This document shows, piece after piece, positions 6,037 to 12,758 of a stretch of 12,758 nucleotides of DNA (the first letter of the stretch is position 1; each line of letters opens with the position of its first letter). Made by a program: the position numbers and the translations under genes. Where the stretch lies: contig QKDF01000020.1 in the NCBI GenBank assembly GCA_003245395.1, forward strand, positions 1 through 12,758. Reading direction: 5' to 3'. The notes under the pieces were generated by a model, which saw only the letters and a list, made by a program, of their open reading frames with translations, had not been told where the DNA came from and did no database searches. The stretch is from Clostridia bacterium (GTDB lineage Bacteria > Bacillota > Clostridia > Oscillospirales > Oscillospiraceae).

Positions 6037-7554
6037 TTATTTTAGAATCAGGGTCTTCCCTGTCATCTCCGGCGGGCACTGCAGACCCAAAACATCCAGG
6101 ATCGTGGGGGCGATGTCGGCCAGACGCCCGTCCTTGCGCAGCTCGCTTCCCGCACCGCACAGGATGAACGGCACCAGGTTGGTGGTGTGCGCCGTCATAG
6201 GGCCATCGTCGGACTGAAGCATCTGCTCGGCGTTGCCGTGGTCGGCGGTAATCATGGCGATGCCGCCCATCTTCAATGTGGCATCCACAACTTTTCCCAC
6301 ACACTCGTCCACGGTTTCCACGGCCTTGACCGCCGCATCAAAGATGCCGGTATGGCCCACCATATCGCAGTTGGCAAAATTGAGGATAATAACGTCGTAC
6401 ATGCCGGATTCAATCCGCTCCACACATTTGCGGCAAACCTCCGGTGCGCTCATTTCCGGCTGGAGGTCATAGGTTGCCACCTTGGGCGAGGGCACCAAAA
6501 CCCGATCCTCGCCGGGGAACACGGTCTCCACGCCGCCGTTGAAGAAGAACGTCACATGGGCGTATTTTTCTGTCTCGGCGATGCGCAGCTGAGTCATGCC
6601 CATGTGGCTGAGATACTCACCCAGGCCGTTTTCTACATGAATCCGCGGATAGGCTACCTCCACATTGGGCATGGTGGCGTCATACTCCGTATTGCAAACG
6701 AAAGTCAGGGGGAAATGCTGGTGGGTGAAGCCGTCAAAGTCCGGGTCCACCAGAGACCGAGTGATCTCCCGCGCCCGGTCGGGCCGGAAGTTGAAAAAGA
6801 TAACGCTGTCATTGTCCCCGATGGTTCCCTCGCTGTCACAGACCACAGGCTCCACAAACTCGTCGGTGACATCCTTTGCATAGGAGTCCTTCACTGCCGC
6901 CACCGGGTTGGGGTTCGAGGAAGCGCTTTCACCATAGACCATGGCATCGTAGGCCAGCTCCACCCGATCCCAGCGCTTGTCGCGGTCCATGGCGTAATAG
7001 CGTCCCATGACAGTGGCAATTTTGCCTATGCCAAGCTCTTTACACTTCTCGACAGTCTGTGCAACAAAATCCACGCCGGAAGTGGGCGAGACATCCCGCC
7101 CGTCGAGAAATGCGTGGATATACACTTTTTTCAGTCCCTTGTCCTTCGCCATTTTCAGCAGAGCAAACAGGTGCTGGATGTGGGAATGAACGCCGCCGTT
7201 GGACAAAAGACCCATCAGATGCAGGGATGTTCCCTTTTCCAGACAGGTGTCCATGGCGTGCAGATAGGCGGAGTTCTGAAAGAAGGAACCGTCGTCAATG
7301 GAGCGGCTGATGCGGGGGAGATCCTGAAAAACCACCCGTCCGCCGCCGATGTTGGTGTGTCCTACCTCACTGTTGCCCATCTGCCCCTCGGGCAAACCGA
7401 CATCCAGACCGGAGGCGGAAAGGCTGGTACAGGGATATTCGGAAAAGAACTGATTCAGCCGGGGCGTTTTCGCGGCGCGAATAGCGTTGCCCCGCTGTTC
7501 TCCGGAGAGGCCGAAGCCGTCCATGATGATCAGGGTTGTCGGTGTTTTGTTCAT
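6037..7554 (-). CDS. gpmI: 2,3-bisphosphoglycerate-independent phosphoglycerate mutase
   Basis: This 505-residue cytoplasmic Mn2+-dependent enzyme interconverts 3-phosphoglycerate and 2-phosphoglycerate in glycolysis and gluconeogenesis. It belongs to the alkaline phosphatase superfamily. Visible key residues are Asp12 in IIMDGFG, the phosphorylated Ser62 in GQMGNSEVGH, His123, the HAFLDGRDVSP loop, NFRPDRAREI, the metal site CDMVGHTG (Asp397, His401) and ITADHGNAEQM (Asp438, His439), and His456. The pattern matches the Geobacillus enzyme throughout and the length is standard. An in-frame TTG at 7560 would add two residues. I chose the ATG at 7554, with AGAGGA about 10 bases upstream. It is the last gene of the trmL-pgk-tpiA-gpmI set, 65 bases after tpiA with a hairpin between. 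Enolase is not in the window. Confidence 0.97.
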   Translation of the reverse strand: MNKTPTTLIIMDGFGLSGEQRGNAIRAAKTPRLNQFFSEYPCTSLSASGLDVGLPEGQMGNSEVGHTNIGGGRVVFQDLPRISRSIDDGSFFQNSAYLHAMDTCLEKGTSLHLMGLLSNGGVHSHIQHLFALLKMAKDKGLKKVYIHAFLDGRDVSPTSGVDFVAQTVEKCKELGIGKIATVMGRYYAMDRDKRWDRVELAYDAMVYGESASSNPNPVAAVKDSYAKDVTDEFVEPVVCDSEGTIGDNDSVIFFNFRPDRAREITRSLVDPDFDGFTHQHFPLTFVCNTEYDATMPNVEVAYPRIHVENGLGEYLSHMGMTQLRIAETEKYAHVTFFFNGGVETVFPGEDRVLVPSPKVATYDLQPEMSAPEVCRKCVERIESGMYDVIILNFANCDMVGHTGIFDAAVKAVETVDECVGKVVDATLKMGGIAMITADHGNAEQMLQSDDGPMTAHTTNLVPFILCGAGSELRKDGRLADIAPTILDVLGLQCPPEMTGKTLILK

Positions 7555-7581
7555 AATCAAATGTTCCTCTTTTCACTCGTG

Positions 7582-7610
7582 GGAAGCGCGCCCAGAGGGC
7601 AAGCGCTTCC
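7582..7610 (-). other. Strong hairpin between tpiA and gpmI without a T run
   Basis: GGAAGCGC (7582-7589) pairs with GCGCTTCC (7603-7610) and GCCC (7590-7593) pairs with GGGC (7597-7600). This gives a 12-bp stem with a 3-base loop and a 2-base bulge. On the coding (minus) strand no U tract follows, so it is not a normal terminator. It begins about 9 bases after the tpiA stop and may act as an mRNA stability or processing element. Confidence 0.6.
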
Positions 7611-7619
7611 GAATACCCC

Positions 7620-8393
7620 TTACTCCTGATTTGCGGCGTTGATAATATCCACAAACTGCTCAGGTTTTAGGGCGGCACCGCCGATCAGACCGCCGTCGAT
7701 GTCCGGCTGTGCCAGCAGCTCAGCGGCATTTTTGGGGTTCATGGAGCCGCCGTACTGAATGGTAACACTGCGGGCCACCCGGGCGCCGTACAGGGCGCGG
7801 ATGGTGGCGCGGATCTCGGTGGCTACCTCGCCGGCCTGCTCAGACGTGGCGGTTTTTCCGGTGCCGATGGCCCAGATGGGCTCATAGGCGACAATGCACC
7901 GACGCAGCTTGTCGGCGGGAACGCCGTACAGGGCGCCCTTGACCTGCAGGGCGATCCAATCCGCGGTGACGCCGGTTTCCCGCTGTTCCAAGGATTCACC
8001 CACGCAGATGATGGGGGTCATTCCAGCGGCAAGCACGGCATGAACCTTTTTGTTGACGGTCTGATCCGTTTCACCGAAATACTGACGCCGTTCGCTGTGA
8101 CCCACGATGACGTACTTCACGCCAAGATCTTTGAGCATTTCAGCGGAAACCTCACCGGTATAGGCTCCCTTTTCCTCAAAATAGACGTTTTCGGCGCCAA
8201 CAGAGATCCGCAGATCTTTGAAAGATTTGGTCGCGGCAGAGATATTGCAGGCGGGAACGCAGATCAGCGTCTCGCACCACTTGGCCTTGGGCATGATCTT
8301 GCGGATATCTTCCGCAAATTTTTTCGTCTCGGTAGCGGTCATGTTCATTTTCCAGTTGCCGGCAATCACAGTTTTACGGTAACGACGATTCAT
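7620..8393 (-). CDS. tpiA: Triosephosphate isomerase
   Basis: This 257-residue TIM-barrel enzyme interconverts dihydroxyacetone phosphate and glyceraldehyde 3-phosphate in the cytoplasm. The catalytic residues are all present: Asn13 and Lys15 in AGNWKMN, His99 in VGHSERR and the catalytic Glu171 in AYEPIWAIGTGKTAT (flexible loop 6). The phosphate-binding YGGSMNPKN (about 214-222) and GGLIGGAALK follow. The length is normal. The ATG at 8393 is the only sensible start; AAGGAAG lies about 11 bases upstream and a closer AAGGA is nearly touching the start. The gene sits 96 bases after pgk and 65 bases before gpmI on the same strand. It very probably shares their transcript. Confidence 0.97.
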   Translation of the reverse strand: MNRRYRKTVIAGNWKMNMTATETKKFAEDIRKIMPKAKWCETLICVPACNISAATKSFKDLRISVGAENVYFEEKGAYTGEVSAEMLKDLGVKYVIVGHSERRQYFGETDQTVNKKVHAVLAAGMTPIICVGESLEQRETGVTADWIALQVKGALYGVPADKLRRCIVAYEPIWAIGTGKTATSEQAGEVATEIRATIRALYGARVARSVTIQYGGSMNPKNAAELLAQPDIDGGLIGGAALKPEQFVDIINAANQE

Positions 8394-8430
8394 ATCCTTC
8401 TTAACTTCCTTTTCTATATGTTTTCAGTAT

Positions 8431-8467
8431 GCCCGCTTCTGCGCATACCAGAAAATAGAGAGCGGGC
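8431..8467 (-). other. Imperfect hairpin between pgk and tpiA
   Basis: GCCCGC (8431-8436) pairs with GCGGGC (8462-8467), and the adjoining TTCTG (8437-8441) pairs with CAGAA (8449-8453) around a 7-base loop. An unpaired stretch of about 8 bases lies on one side. No T run follows on the minus strand. It is the second RNA structure in this operon's gaps and could modulate mRNA processing; weak evidence. Confidence 0.35.
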
Positions 8468-8489
8468 CCTTGAGATAGAGAACACGCAA

Positions 8490-9683
8490 TCAGCGGTCCT
8501 GCAGACAGGCTACGCCCGGCAGCTCCTTCCCTTCCAGGAACTCCAGGGAGGCGCCGCCGCCGGTGGAGATATGGGTCATTTTGTCGGCAAAACCAAGCTG
8601 CTCGACCGCTGCGGCGCTGTCGCCGCCGCCCACGATGGTCACGGCCCCGGAGTCAGCCAGCGCCTTTGCCATGGCGCGGGTGCCGCCTGCAAAGGCATCG
8701 AACTCAAATACACCCATAGGGCCGTTCCAGACCACGGTGCCGGCGTCCGCCACGGCAGCGCAGAACTGCTCCACTGTCTTCGGACCGATATCCAGACCCA
8801 TCATGCCGTCGGGAATCGCGTCGGTATCCACAGTGACGGGCTCGGCATTGGGAGAGAACTCCTTTGCCGCCAGGGTATCCACCGGCAGCAGCAGCTCCAC
8901 GCCTTTCTCCTTGGCTTTAGCGATCATCTCCAGAGCGTAGTCCTGCTTATCGGCCTCCAGCAGAGAGGTGCCGATGCTGCCGCCCTGGGCCTTTACGAAT
9001 GTATAGGCCATGCCGCCGCCGATGATCAGTGTGTCGGCCTTGTCCAGCAGATTATTGATGACGTTGATCTTGTCGGAAACCTTTGCGCCGCCCAGCACCG
9101 CAACAAAGGGACGGCGGGGATCGTTGAGCGCCTTGCCCATGATCTCAAGCTCTTTGGCGACCAGAAAGCCCGATACGGCGGGCAGATAGGCGGAGACACC
9201 CACCGTGGAGGCGTGGGCGCGATGCACAGAGCCGAAGGCGTCCGAGACGAACAGCTCTGCCAGAGAGGCCAGCTCTTTGGAGAGGGTGGGGTCGTTCTTT
9301 TCCTCGCCCGGCTCAAAGCGGGTGTTCTCCAGCAGCATGATTTGTCCGCTCTGCAATGCGGCGGCCTTTGTCTTCGCGTCGGAACCGATCACGTCCTCGG
9401 CAAAGATTACGTCGCAGCCCAGCAGTTCCCCCAGCCGCACGGCCACGGGTCTAAGCGAGAGAGACTCTTTCCGCACGCCCTTGGGCTTGCCCAGATGGGA
9501 GCAGGCAATCACGGCCGCGCCGTTTTCCAAAAGGTATTTAATGGTTGGCAGCGCCGCCACAATTCGCTTGTCGCTTGTAATTGCACCGGTTTCCTTATCC
9601 TGGGGTACATTGAAATCACAGCGCAGCAGGACCTTTTTGCCGTGGACGTTCACATCCAAAACTGTCTTTTTGTCATAGTTCAT
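8490..9683 (-). CDS. pgk: Phosphoglycerate kinase
   Basis: This 397-residue two-domain cytoplasmic enzyme transfers phosphate from 1,3-bisphosphoglycerate to ADP, making ATP and 3-phosphoglycerate. Conserved elements run in order: LLRCDFNVP (substrate Asp/Asn), [36 protein letters not shown], the hinge region, [28 protein letters not shown] and the nucleotide-binding [12 protein letters not shown] with [15 protein letters not shown]. The length is the family norm. GGAGG lies about 10 bases before the ATG. It follows trmL by 46 bases and precedes tpiA by 96 bases on the same strand. The gapA gene that often precedes pgk in Firmicutes is not here. Confidence 0.98.
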   Translation of the reverse strand: MNYDKKTVLDVNVHGKKVLLRCDFNVPQDKETGAITSDKRIVAALPTIKYLLENGAAVIACSHLGKPKGVRKESLSLRPVAVRLGELLGCDVIFAEDVIGSDAKTKAAALQSGQIMLLENTRFEPGEEKNDPTLSKELASLAELFVSDAFGSVHRAHASTVGVSAYLPAVSGFLVAKELEIMGKALNDPRRPFVAVLGGAKVSDKINVINNLLDKADTLIIGGGMAYTFVKAQGGSIGTSLLEADKQDYALEMIAKAKEKGVELLLPVDTLAAKEFSPNAEPVTVDTDAIPDGMMGLDIGPKTVEQFCAAVADAGTVVWNGPMGVFEFDAFAGGTRAMAKALADSGAVTIVGGGDSAAAVEQLGFADKMTHISTGGGASLEFLEGKELPGVACLQDR

Positions 9684-9729
9684 ATAATAAATGCCTCCGT
9701 TCCTAATTTAAATGAGCATGCTTTCAATT

Positions 9730-10221
9730 TCAGAGGATGTCCGCCATTTCTCCGGCATCCTGCAATCCGGCAAAGCCGGTCTGACGCAGGGCTTCATATA
9801 CGCAGACGGCCACCGTGTTGGAAAGGTTCAAACTGCGGGCCTGAGAACGCATGGGTAAACGAATGCAGCGGTCCCGATGCGCTTCCCGAAACGACTGGGG
9901 AAGGCCAGCCGTCTCCTTGCCGAAAAACAGCCAGCACCCATCCCGGAACTGCGCCTGCTCGTAGGAGCAGGGGGCCTTGGTGGTGGTCAGCCAAAGGTCG
10001 GTGGCGTCGGGATTGCGGTGAAAGAAATCCTCCAGATTTTCATAATCGAAAACCTCCACCAGATGCCAGTAGTCCAGCCCTGCCCGTCGAACGGCCCGTT
10101 CCGAGATGTCAAAGCCAAGAGGGCGGATCAGGTGCAGCCGGGAGCCGGTTGCGGCACAGGTTCTGGCGATGTTGCCGCAGTTTTGCGGAATTTCCGGTTC
10201 CACCAGCACGACGTTAAGCAT
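9730..10221 (-). CDS. trmL: tRNA (cytidine(34)-2'-O)-methyltransferase
   Basis: This 163-residue SPOUT-class enzyme uses S-adenosylmethionine to 2'-O-methylate the wobble base (C34 or cmnm5U34) of leucine tRNAs. The three SPOUT motifs are clear: PEIPQNCGNIARTCAATG (about 9-26, motif 1), LFFGKETAGLP (about 98-108, motif 2) and LPMRSQARSLNLSNTVAVCVYEAL (about 122-145, motif 3), which form the trefoil knot and SAM site. The length fits TrmL (about 155-160). GGAGG lies 6 bases before the ATG. A good promoter lies just upstream, making this the probable first gene of a transcript continuing into pgk, tpiA and gpmI. A glycolytic operon led by a tRNA-modification gene is probably incidental linkage. 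Confidence 0.95.
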   Translation of the reverse strand: MLNVVLVEPEIPQNCGNIARTCAATGSRLHLIRPLGFDISERAVRRAGLDYWHLVEVFDYENLEDFFHRNPDATDLWLTTTKAPCSYEQAQFRDGCWLFFGKETAGLPQSFREAHRDRCIRLPMRSQARSLNLSNTVAVCVYEALRQTGFAGLQDAGEMADIL

Positions 10222-10253
10222 AATATGCCTCCAAATTTTTATAAGCGCGTCTA

Positions 10254-10282
10254 ATTGTAATCTATTACGTGGGTAAATTCAA
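10254..10282 (-). promoter_or_regulatory. Promoter of trmL-pgk-tpiA-gpmI
   Basis: On the minus strand TTGAAT (10282-10277) is followed after exactly 17 bases by TACAAT (10259-10254). Both are one or two bases from sigma-A consensus. The start point would be about 25 bases before the trmL ATG, with the GGAGG site in between. Confidence 0.65.
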
Positions 10283-10429
10283 CCATAATGTGTAAAGAAT
10301 TGTACATTTTCGGATAAAATCACGACAAATCAGCCGGAAATTTTGCAAAACGCCGAAAAATGGCCGGAGAGTTTGAAAAAACAGGGTGGTTTGCGACAAA
10401 AAAAGGCAAAATCACCTCCGCGGAGAAAC

Positions 10430-10483
10430 ATCCGGGGAAATTTCTGAAACTATTTGCGGAAAAACACTGGATTTTCCCCGGAT
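10430..10483. repeat. 11-bp inverted repeat upstream of glmU
   Basis: ATCCGGGGAAA (10430-10440) and TTTCCCCGGAT (10473-10483) are perfect reverse complements separated by 32 bases. The right arm ends 6 bases before the -10 box of the glmU promoter, in the spacer region, so a dimeric regulator binding it could block RNA polymerase. Confidence 0.5.
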
Positions 10484-10486
10484 ATT

Positions 10487-10495
10487 TGTTATAAT
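10487..10495 (+). promoter_or_regulatory. Extended -10 promoter of the glmU-like gene
   Basis: TGTTATAAT is a perfect extended -10 element (TGnTATAAT). No good -35 box lies 16-18 bases upstream, which is common for extended -10 promoters. Transcription would start near 10502, about 55 bases before the ATG at 10557. Confidence 0.7.
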
Positions 10496-10556
10496 AGGCA
10501 TGCAAAAGCCGCCACAGGGCGGAACATGATATATGCAGGATGGGAGGAGATACCGA

Positions 10557-11675
10557 ATGGATCAGAAGCGGGCGGTTATCTTTTTAGAGGAGACCTTTCC
10601 CGATCTGCCGCAGTCCAGACCGCTGATGCTGGAAGCTGTGTTGTTTTGCCCCATCCTCAACTGGGTGGCTGACAAACTGAAAGCTGACGGTGTAGAGCGG
10701 TTTTTTGTTGTCTGCGGTTCTGAATTTGCGGAAGAGGCCCGCAAATGCTTTGATTCCGGCGCGGATGTGACGATTTCCCAGCAGCATCGGGAACTTCTGG
10801 ACTTTGTCTCCGGCGGCGGAAAAATCACGGTGATTTCACGTCCGGTGATCCCGGTGGAGGGCGCCGGCGAAGGATATGTATATTCGGCCACGGGAGAAGT
10901 GCTTGCCCGGGTCTGGGCCGAGGGCGCCACAAACTTTGTGCGGGAAGCCGACGGTGAGCCGGGCTGGATTACCCTGTACAGCCTTGACAACGTGCAGGAG
11001 GTGGAGCTGCATCTGCGGGATCGGATCGTGCACCGCCATATGGACGCCGGCGTGCGGGTTTTGGACCCCGCGGCGGTGTATATCGATCCCCGGGTGGAGA
11101 TCGGCGCGGGAACCATGGTGCTGCCGGGAACCATCCTCCGGGGACATACGGTGATCGGGAGAAACTGTACGCTTGGACCAAACAGCATGATCCGCGACTG
11201 CCGCGTGGGAGACGAGACGGAGGTCAACGCCTCCCAGACAAATGAGTCCGCCATCGGCAGCCGAACCCATGTGGGACCGTTTGCCTATGTACGGCCCGGC
11301 TCCCGGATTGGCAACGATATTAAGGTAGGCGACTTTGTGGAGGTGAAGAACTCCACCATCGGAGACGGCACCAAGATCTCCCATCTGACCTATGTGGGCG
11401 ACAGCGACGTGGGTGAGCGGGTGAATTTTGGCTGCGGTACTGTCACCACCAACTACGACGGATTTAAAAAATTCCGCTGCACCATCGGCTCGGATGCGTT
11501 TATCGGCTGCAACACCAATCTGGTTGCGCCGGTTACCGTGGGTGATGGCTCCTATATTGCGGCGGGCGCCACAATTACAAAAGATGTGCCGGCTGATGCG
11601 CTGGCAGTGGCCAGAGTGCAGCAGTCCAATAAAGAGGGCTGGGCGGCTCGGCGGCGGAAGATGAACGGGAAATAA
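10557..11675 (+). CDS. GlmU-like protein: intact acetyltransferase half, degenerate N-terminal half
   Basis: This 372-residue protein compares with about 455 for bifunctional GlmU, which acetylates glucosamine-1-phosphate and then adds UMP to give UDP-GlcNAc for peptidoglycan. The C-terminal left-handed beta-helix (about 165-372) is complete: Arg246, Lys264, His276 (catalytic), Tyr279, Asn290, Asn299, Lys305 and Arg353 align with Escherichia coli Arg333 through Arg440 at a constant offset of 87. The N-terminus (MDQKRAVIFLEETFPDLP) lacks the GxGTRM nucleotide-binding motif and the GTGHA and GDVP segments, so uridyltransfer is not expected. Residues about 140-170 still match the GlmU linker helix. 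AGGAG at 10545-10549 lies 7 bases before the ATG. It precedes prs, the normal glmU position. It could be an acetyltransferase-only enzyme. Confidence 0.9.
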   Translation: MDQKRAVIFLEETFPDLPQSRPLMLEAVLFCPILNWVADKLKADGVERFFVVCGSEFAEEARKCFDSGADVTISQQHRELLDFVSGGGKITVISRPVIPVEGAGEGYVYSATGEVLARVWAEGATNFVREADGEPGWITLYSLDNVQEVELHLRDRIVHRHMDAGVRVLDPAAVYIDPRVEIGAGTMVLPGTILRGHTVIGRNCTLGPNSMIRDCRVGDETEVNASQTNESAIGSRTHVGPFAYVRPGSRIGNDIKVGDFVEVKNSTIGDGTKISHLTYVGDSDVGERVNFGCGTVTTNYDGFKKFRCTIGSDAFIGCNTNLVAPVTVGDGSYIAAGATITKDVPADALAVARVQQSNKEGWAARRRKMNGK

Positions 11676-11698
11676 ACACCTGGTCGGACAGCGTGTTT
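11674..11698 (+). other. Weak hairpin at the glmU stop codon
   Basis: AAACACCTG (11674-11682) can pair with CAGcGTGTTT (11689-11698, one bulged C) around a 6-base loop. It overlaps the TAA stop at 11673-11675 and no T run follows, so it is probably not a terminator. glmU and prs are likely to be cotranscribed. Confidence 0.3.
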
Positions 11699-11744
11699 AG
11701 GATAGTTTAAATATAAAAAGAAGGAAAGAAAGAGGGCGTTTTCT

Positions 11745-12704
11745 ATGATTTCTCACGGTAAAGACGTGAAGGTGTTCACCGGAAACTCCAATCCGCAGCT
11801 GGCGGAGGAAGTCTGCAAACTCATGGGGACTAAATTGGGTGAGGCGGAGGTAGGAACCTTCTCCGACGGTGAGATTTTCGTTTCCCTGTATGAGACGGTT
11901 CGCGGCAGCGACGTGTTTGTGGTTCAGTCCACCTGCACACCCGTCAACAACAACCTGATGGAACTGCTCATCATGATCGATGCGCTCAAGCGTGCATCCG
12001 CCGGCCGCATCACTGCGGTTATCCCCTACTACGGTTATGCCCGCCAGGACCGCAAGGCAAAGGCCCGCGATCCCATCACCGCCAAGCTGGTGGCCAATAT
12101 GCTTACCGCTGCCGGTGCTGACCGCGTGCTGACCATGGATTTGCATGCTTCCCAGATCCAGGGTTTCTTCGATATTCCTGTGGACAACCTGCTGGGTAAT
12201 CCCATTTTTGTGGATTATTATGCCAAGAAATTCGGCAACAACTGCGAGAACATGATGGTGGTATCCCCCGACGTGGGCAGTGTGGCCCGCGCCCGCGCCT
12301 TCGCCCAGAAGCTGCACATGAATCTGGCCATCGTGGACAAGCGCCGCCAGAAGGCCAACAGCTGTGAAGTCATGAACGTCATCGGTGACGTGAAGGGCAT
12401 GGACTGCCTCATTTTCGACGATATGGTGGATACCGGCGGATCTCTGTGCAACGCAGCGCAAGCGCTGATTGATGTGGGCGGCGCCAACAGCGTTCATGCC
12501 TGCGCCTCCCACGGCGTACTTTCCGGTCCGGCCATCGACCGTATCAACAATAGCTGCATCACGGAGCTGGCTCTGCTGGACACCGTTCCGCCCATTGACG
12601 CGGAAAAGAGTGACAAGATCAAGTATCTGACCGTCGCTCCCATGTTTGCCGAGGCAATTGAGCGAATTTATCAGGAGATTTCCATTTCCAAGCTTTTCCG
12701 GTAA
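11745..12704 (+). CDS. prs: Ribose-phosphate pyrophosphokinase (PRPP synthetase)
   Basis: This 319-residue cytoplasmic class I enzyme makes 5-phosphoribosyl-1-pyrophosphate from ribose 5-phosphate and ATP, feeding purine, pyrimidine, NAD, His and Trp synthesis. Visible elements are GTFSDGEIFVSL (about 38-49), the ATP site YYGYARQDRKAKARDPI (95-111), the metal-binding MDLHASQIQGFFDIPVDNL (131-149, His134), the flexible catalytic loop VDKRRQKAN (197-205) and the PRPP loop FDDMVDTGGSL (224-234). The length is normal. The ATG at 11745 follows AGAGGG (11731-11736) by 8 bases. It lies 69 bases after the glmU-like gene on the same strand, matching the widespread Firmicute glmU-prs order. No promoter is evident in the gap. 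Confidence 0.98.
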   Translation: MISHGKDVKVFTGNSNPQLAEEVCKLMGTKLGEAEVGTFSDGEIFVSLYETVRGSDVFVVQSTCTPVNNNLMELLIMIDALKRASAGRITAVIPYYGYARQDRKAKARDPITAKLVANMLTAAGADRVLTMDLHASQIQGFFDIPVDNLLGNPIFVDYYAKKFGNNCENMMVVSPDVGSVARARAFAQKLHMNLAIVDKRRQKANSCEVMNVIGDVKGMDCLIFDDMVDTGGSLCNAAQALIDVGGANSVHACASHGVLSGPAIDRINNSCITELALLDTVPPIDAEKSDKIKYLTVAPMFAEAIERIYQEISISKLFR

Positions 12705-12758
12705 TTCGTACACAGATAAACGCACACGGGCCAGACAAGGCGGGGAAGGGAACTTTCC
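12705..12758. other. Region downstream of prs
   Basis: The last 54 bases hold no terminator or start codon context I can support. In many Firmicutes a ctc or pth gene follows prs, but nothing here identifies the next gene. Confidence 0.4.

Larger units (their letters stand above)
10222..10556. other. Divergent trmL/glmU intergenic region
   Basis: This 335-bp stretch has no convincing gene. It is richer in A and T than its flanks. It holds the leftward trmL promoter, the rightward glmU extended -10 promoter, an imperfect direct repeat (10333-10350 and 10363-10380, 15 of 18 bases equal, 30 bases apart), a 10-bp palindrome CTCCGCGGAG (10416-10425) and an 11-bp inverted repeat (10430-10440 with 10473-10483). 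I see no riboswitch or tRNA. Confidence 0.7.

Noticed and set aside
6187..7629. Rightward open frame of 480 codons opposite gpmI
   Set aside because: Antisense shadow of gpmI with no domain, and it starts without a ribosome binding site.
8040..10217. Very long rightward open frame (725 codons) opposite pgk and trmL
   Set aside because: It is the antisense frame of clearly identified pgk and trmL, has no recognisable domain and has a Cys/His/Gln-rich composition typical of shadow frames.
10320..10505. Leftward 61-codon open frame in the trmL/glmU gap
   Set aside because: No convincing ribosome binding site, no recognisable motif, and it overlaps the glmU promoter elements.
1..12758. Mobile elements, CRISPR arrays, tRNA or rRNA genes, known riboswitches
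   Set aside because: I looked for terminal repeats, transposase motifs, regularly spaced repeats and RNA signatures and saw none; gene content is ordinary chromosomal.

Overview
The window looks like chromosomal core DNA from an anaerobic, spore-forming Firmicute of the class Clostridia, probably Oscillospiraceae/Ruminococcaceae. This is inferred from the moderately high GC content, strong AGGAGG-type ribosome binding sites, a SpoIIQ-like sporulation metallopeptidase, a glmU-prs pair and a pgk-tpiA-gpmI block. I see no phage, transposon, CRISPR or RNA gene. The species cannot be read from the sequence.

Layout: positions 1-164 hold the 3' end of prfB (release factor 2), closed by a strong terminator. 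A MATE-family transporter (255-1682, +) follows and converges on a membrane-anchored M23 peptidase resembling SpoIIQ (1799-2518, -). The two share a bidirectional terminator. The 242-bp divergent region 2519-2760 carries a candidate sigma-F promoter facing left, and a vegetative promoter plus a perfect 14-bp palindrome facing right.

The rightward operon (2761-5922) is the most interesting part. It encodes a small Met/Gly/Arg-rich DUF5320-like protein, a DUF134 helix-turn-helix regulator with a Cys-rich tail, a NifX/MTH1175-like cluster-binding protein, two paralogous MinD-type ATPases each with an inserted 2x[4Fe-4S] ferredoxin, and a second NifX/MTH1175-like protein with a His/Cys tail. Four of these genes are linked by ATGA stop/start overlaps. 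No nitrogenase gene is present. The set resembles the orange-protein (ORP) loci of sulfate reducers, and its client in this type of organism is unknown. A strong terminator closes it.

On the minus strand, trmL, pgk, tpiA and gpmI (10221 down to 6037) form a probable operon: a tRNA wobble methyltransferase followed by three enzymes of lower glycolysis. RNA hairpins lie in the pgk-tpiA and tpiA-gpmI gaps. A 335-bp divergent region (10222-10556) carries promoters for trmL and for a GlmU-like gene. That GlmU protein keeps a complete acetyltransferase half but has lost the N-terminal nucleotide-binding motif. It is followed by prs (PRPP synthetase), the usual Firmicute arrangement. The last 54 bases hold no recognisable gene.

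The best candidates for follow-up are the metal-cluster operon with its palindromic operator, the GlmU with a degenerate uridyltransferase half, and the SpoIIQ-like gene with a sigma-F-like promoter.
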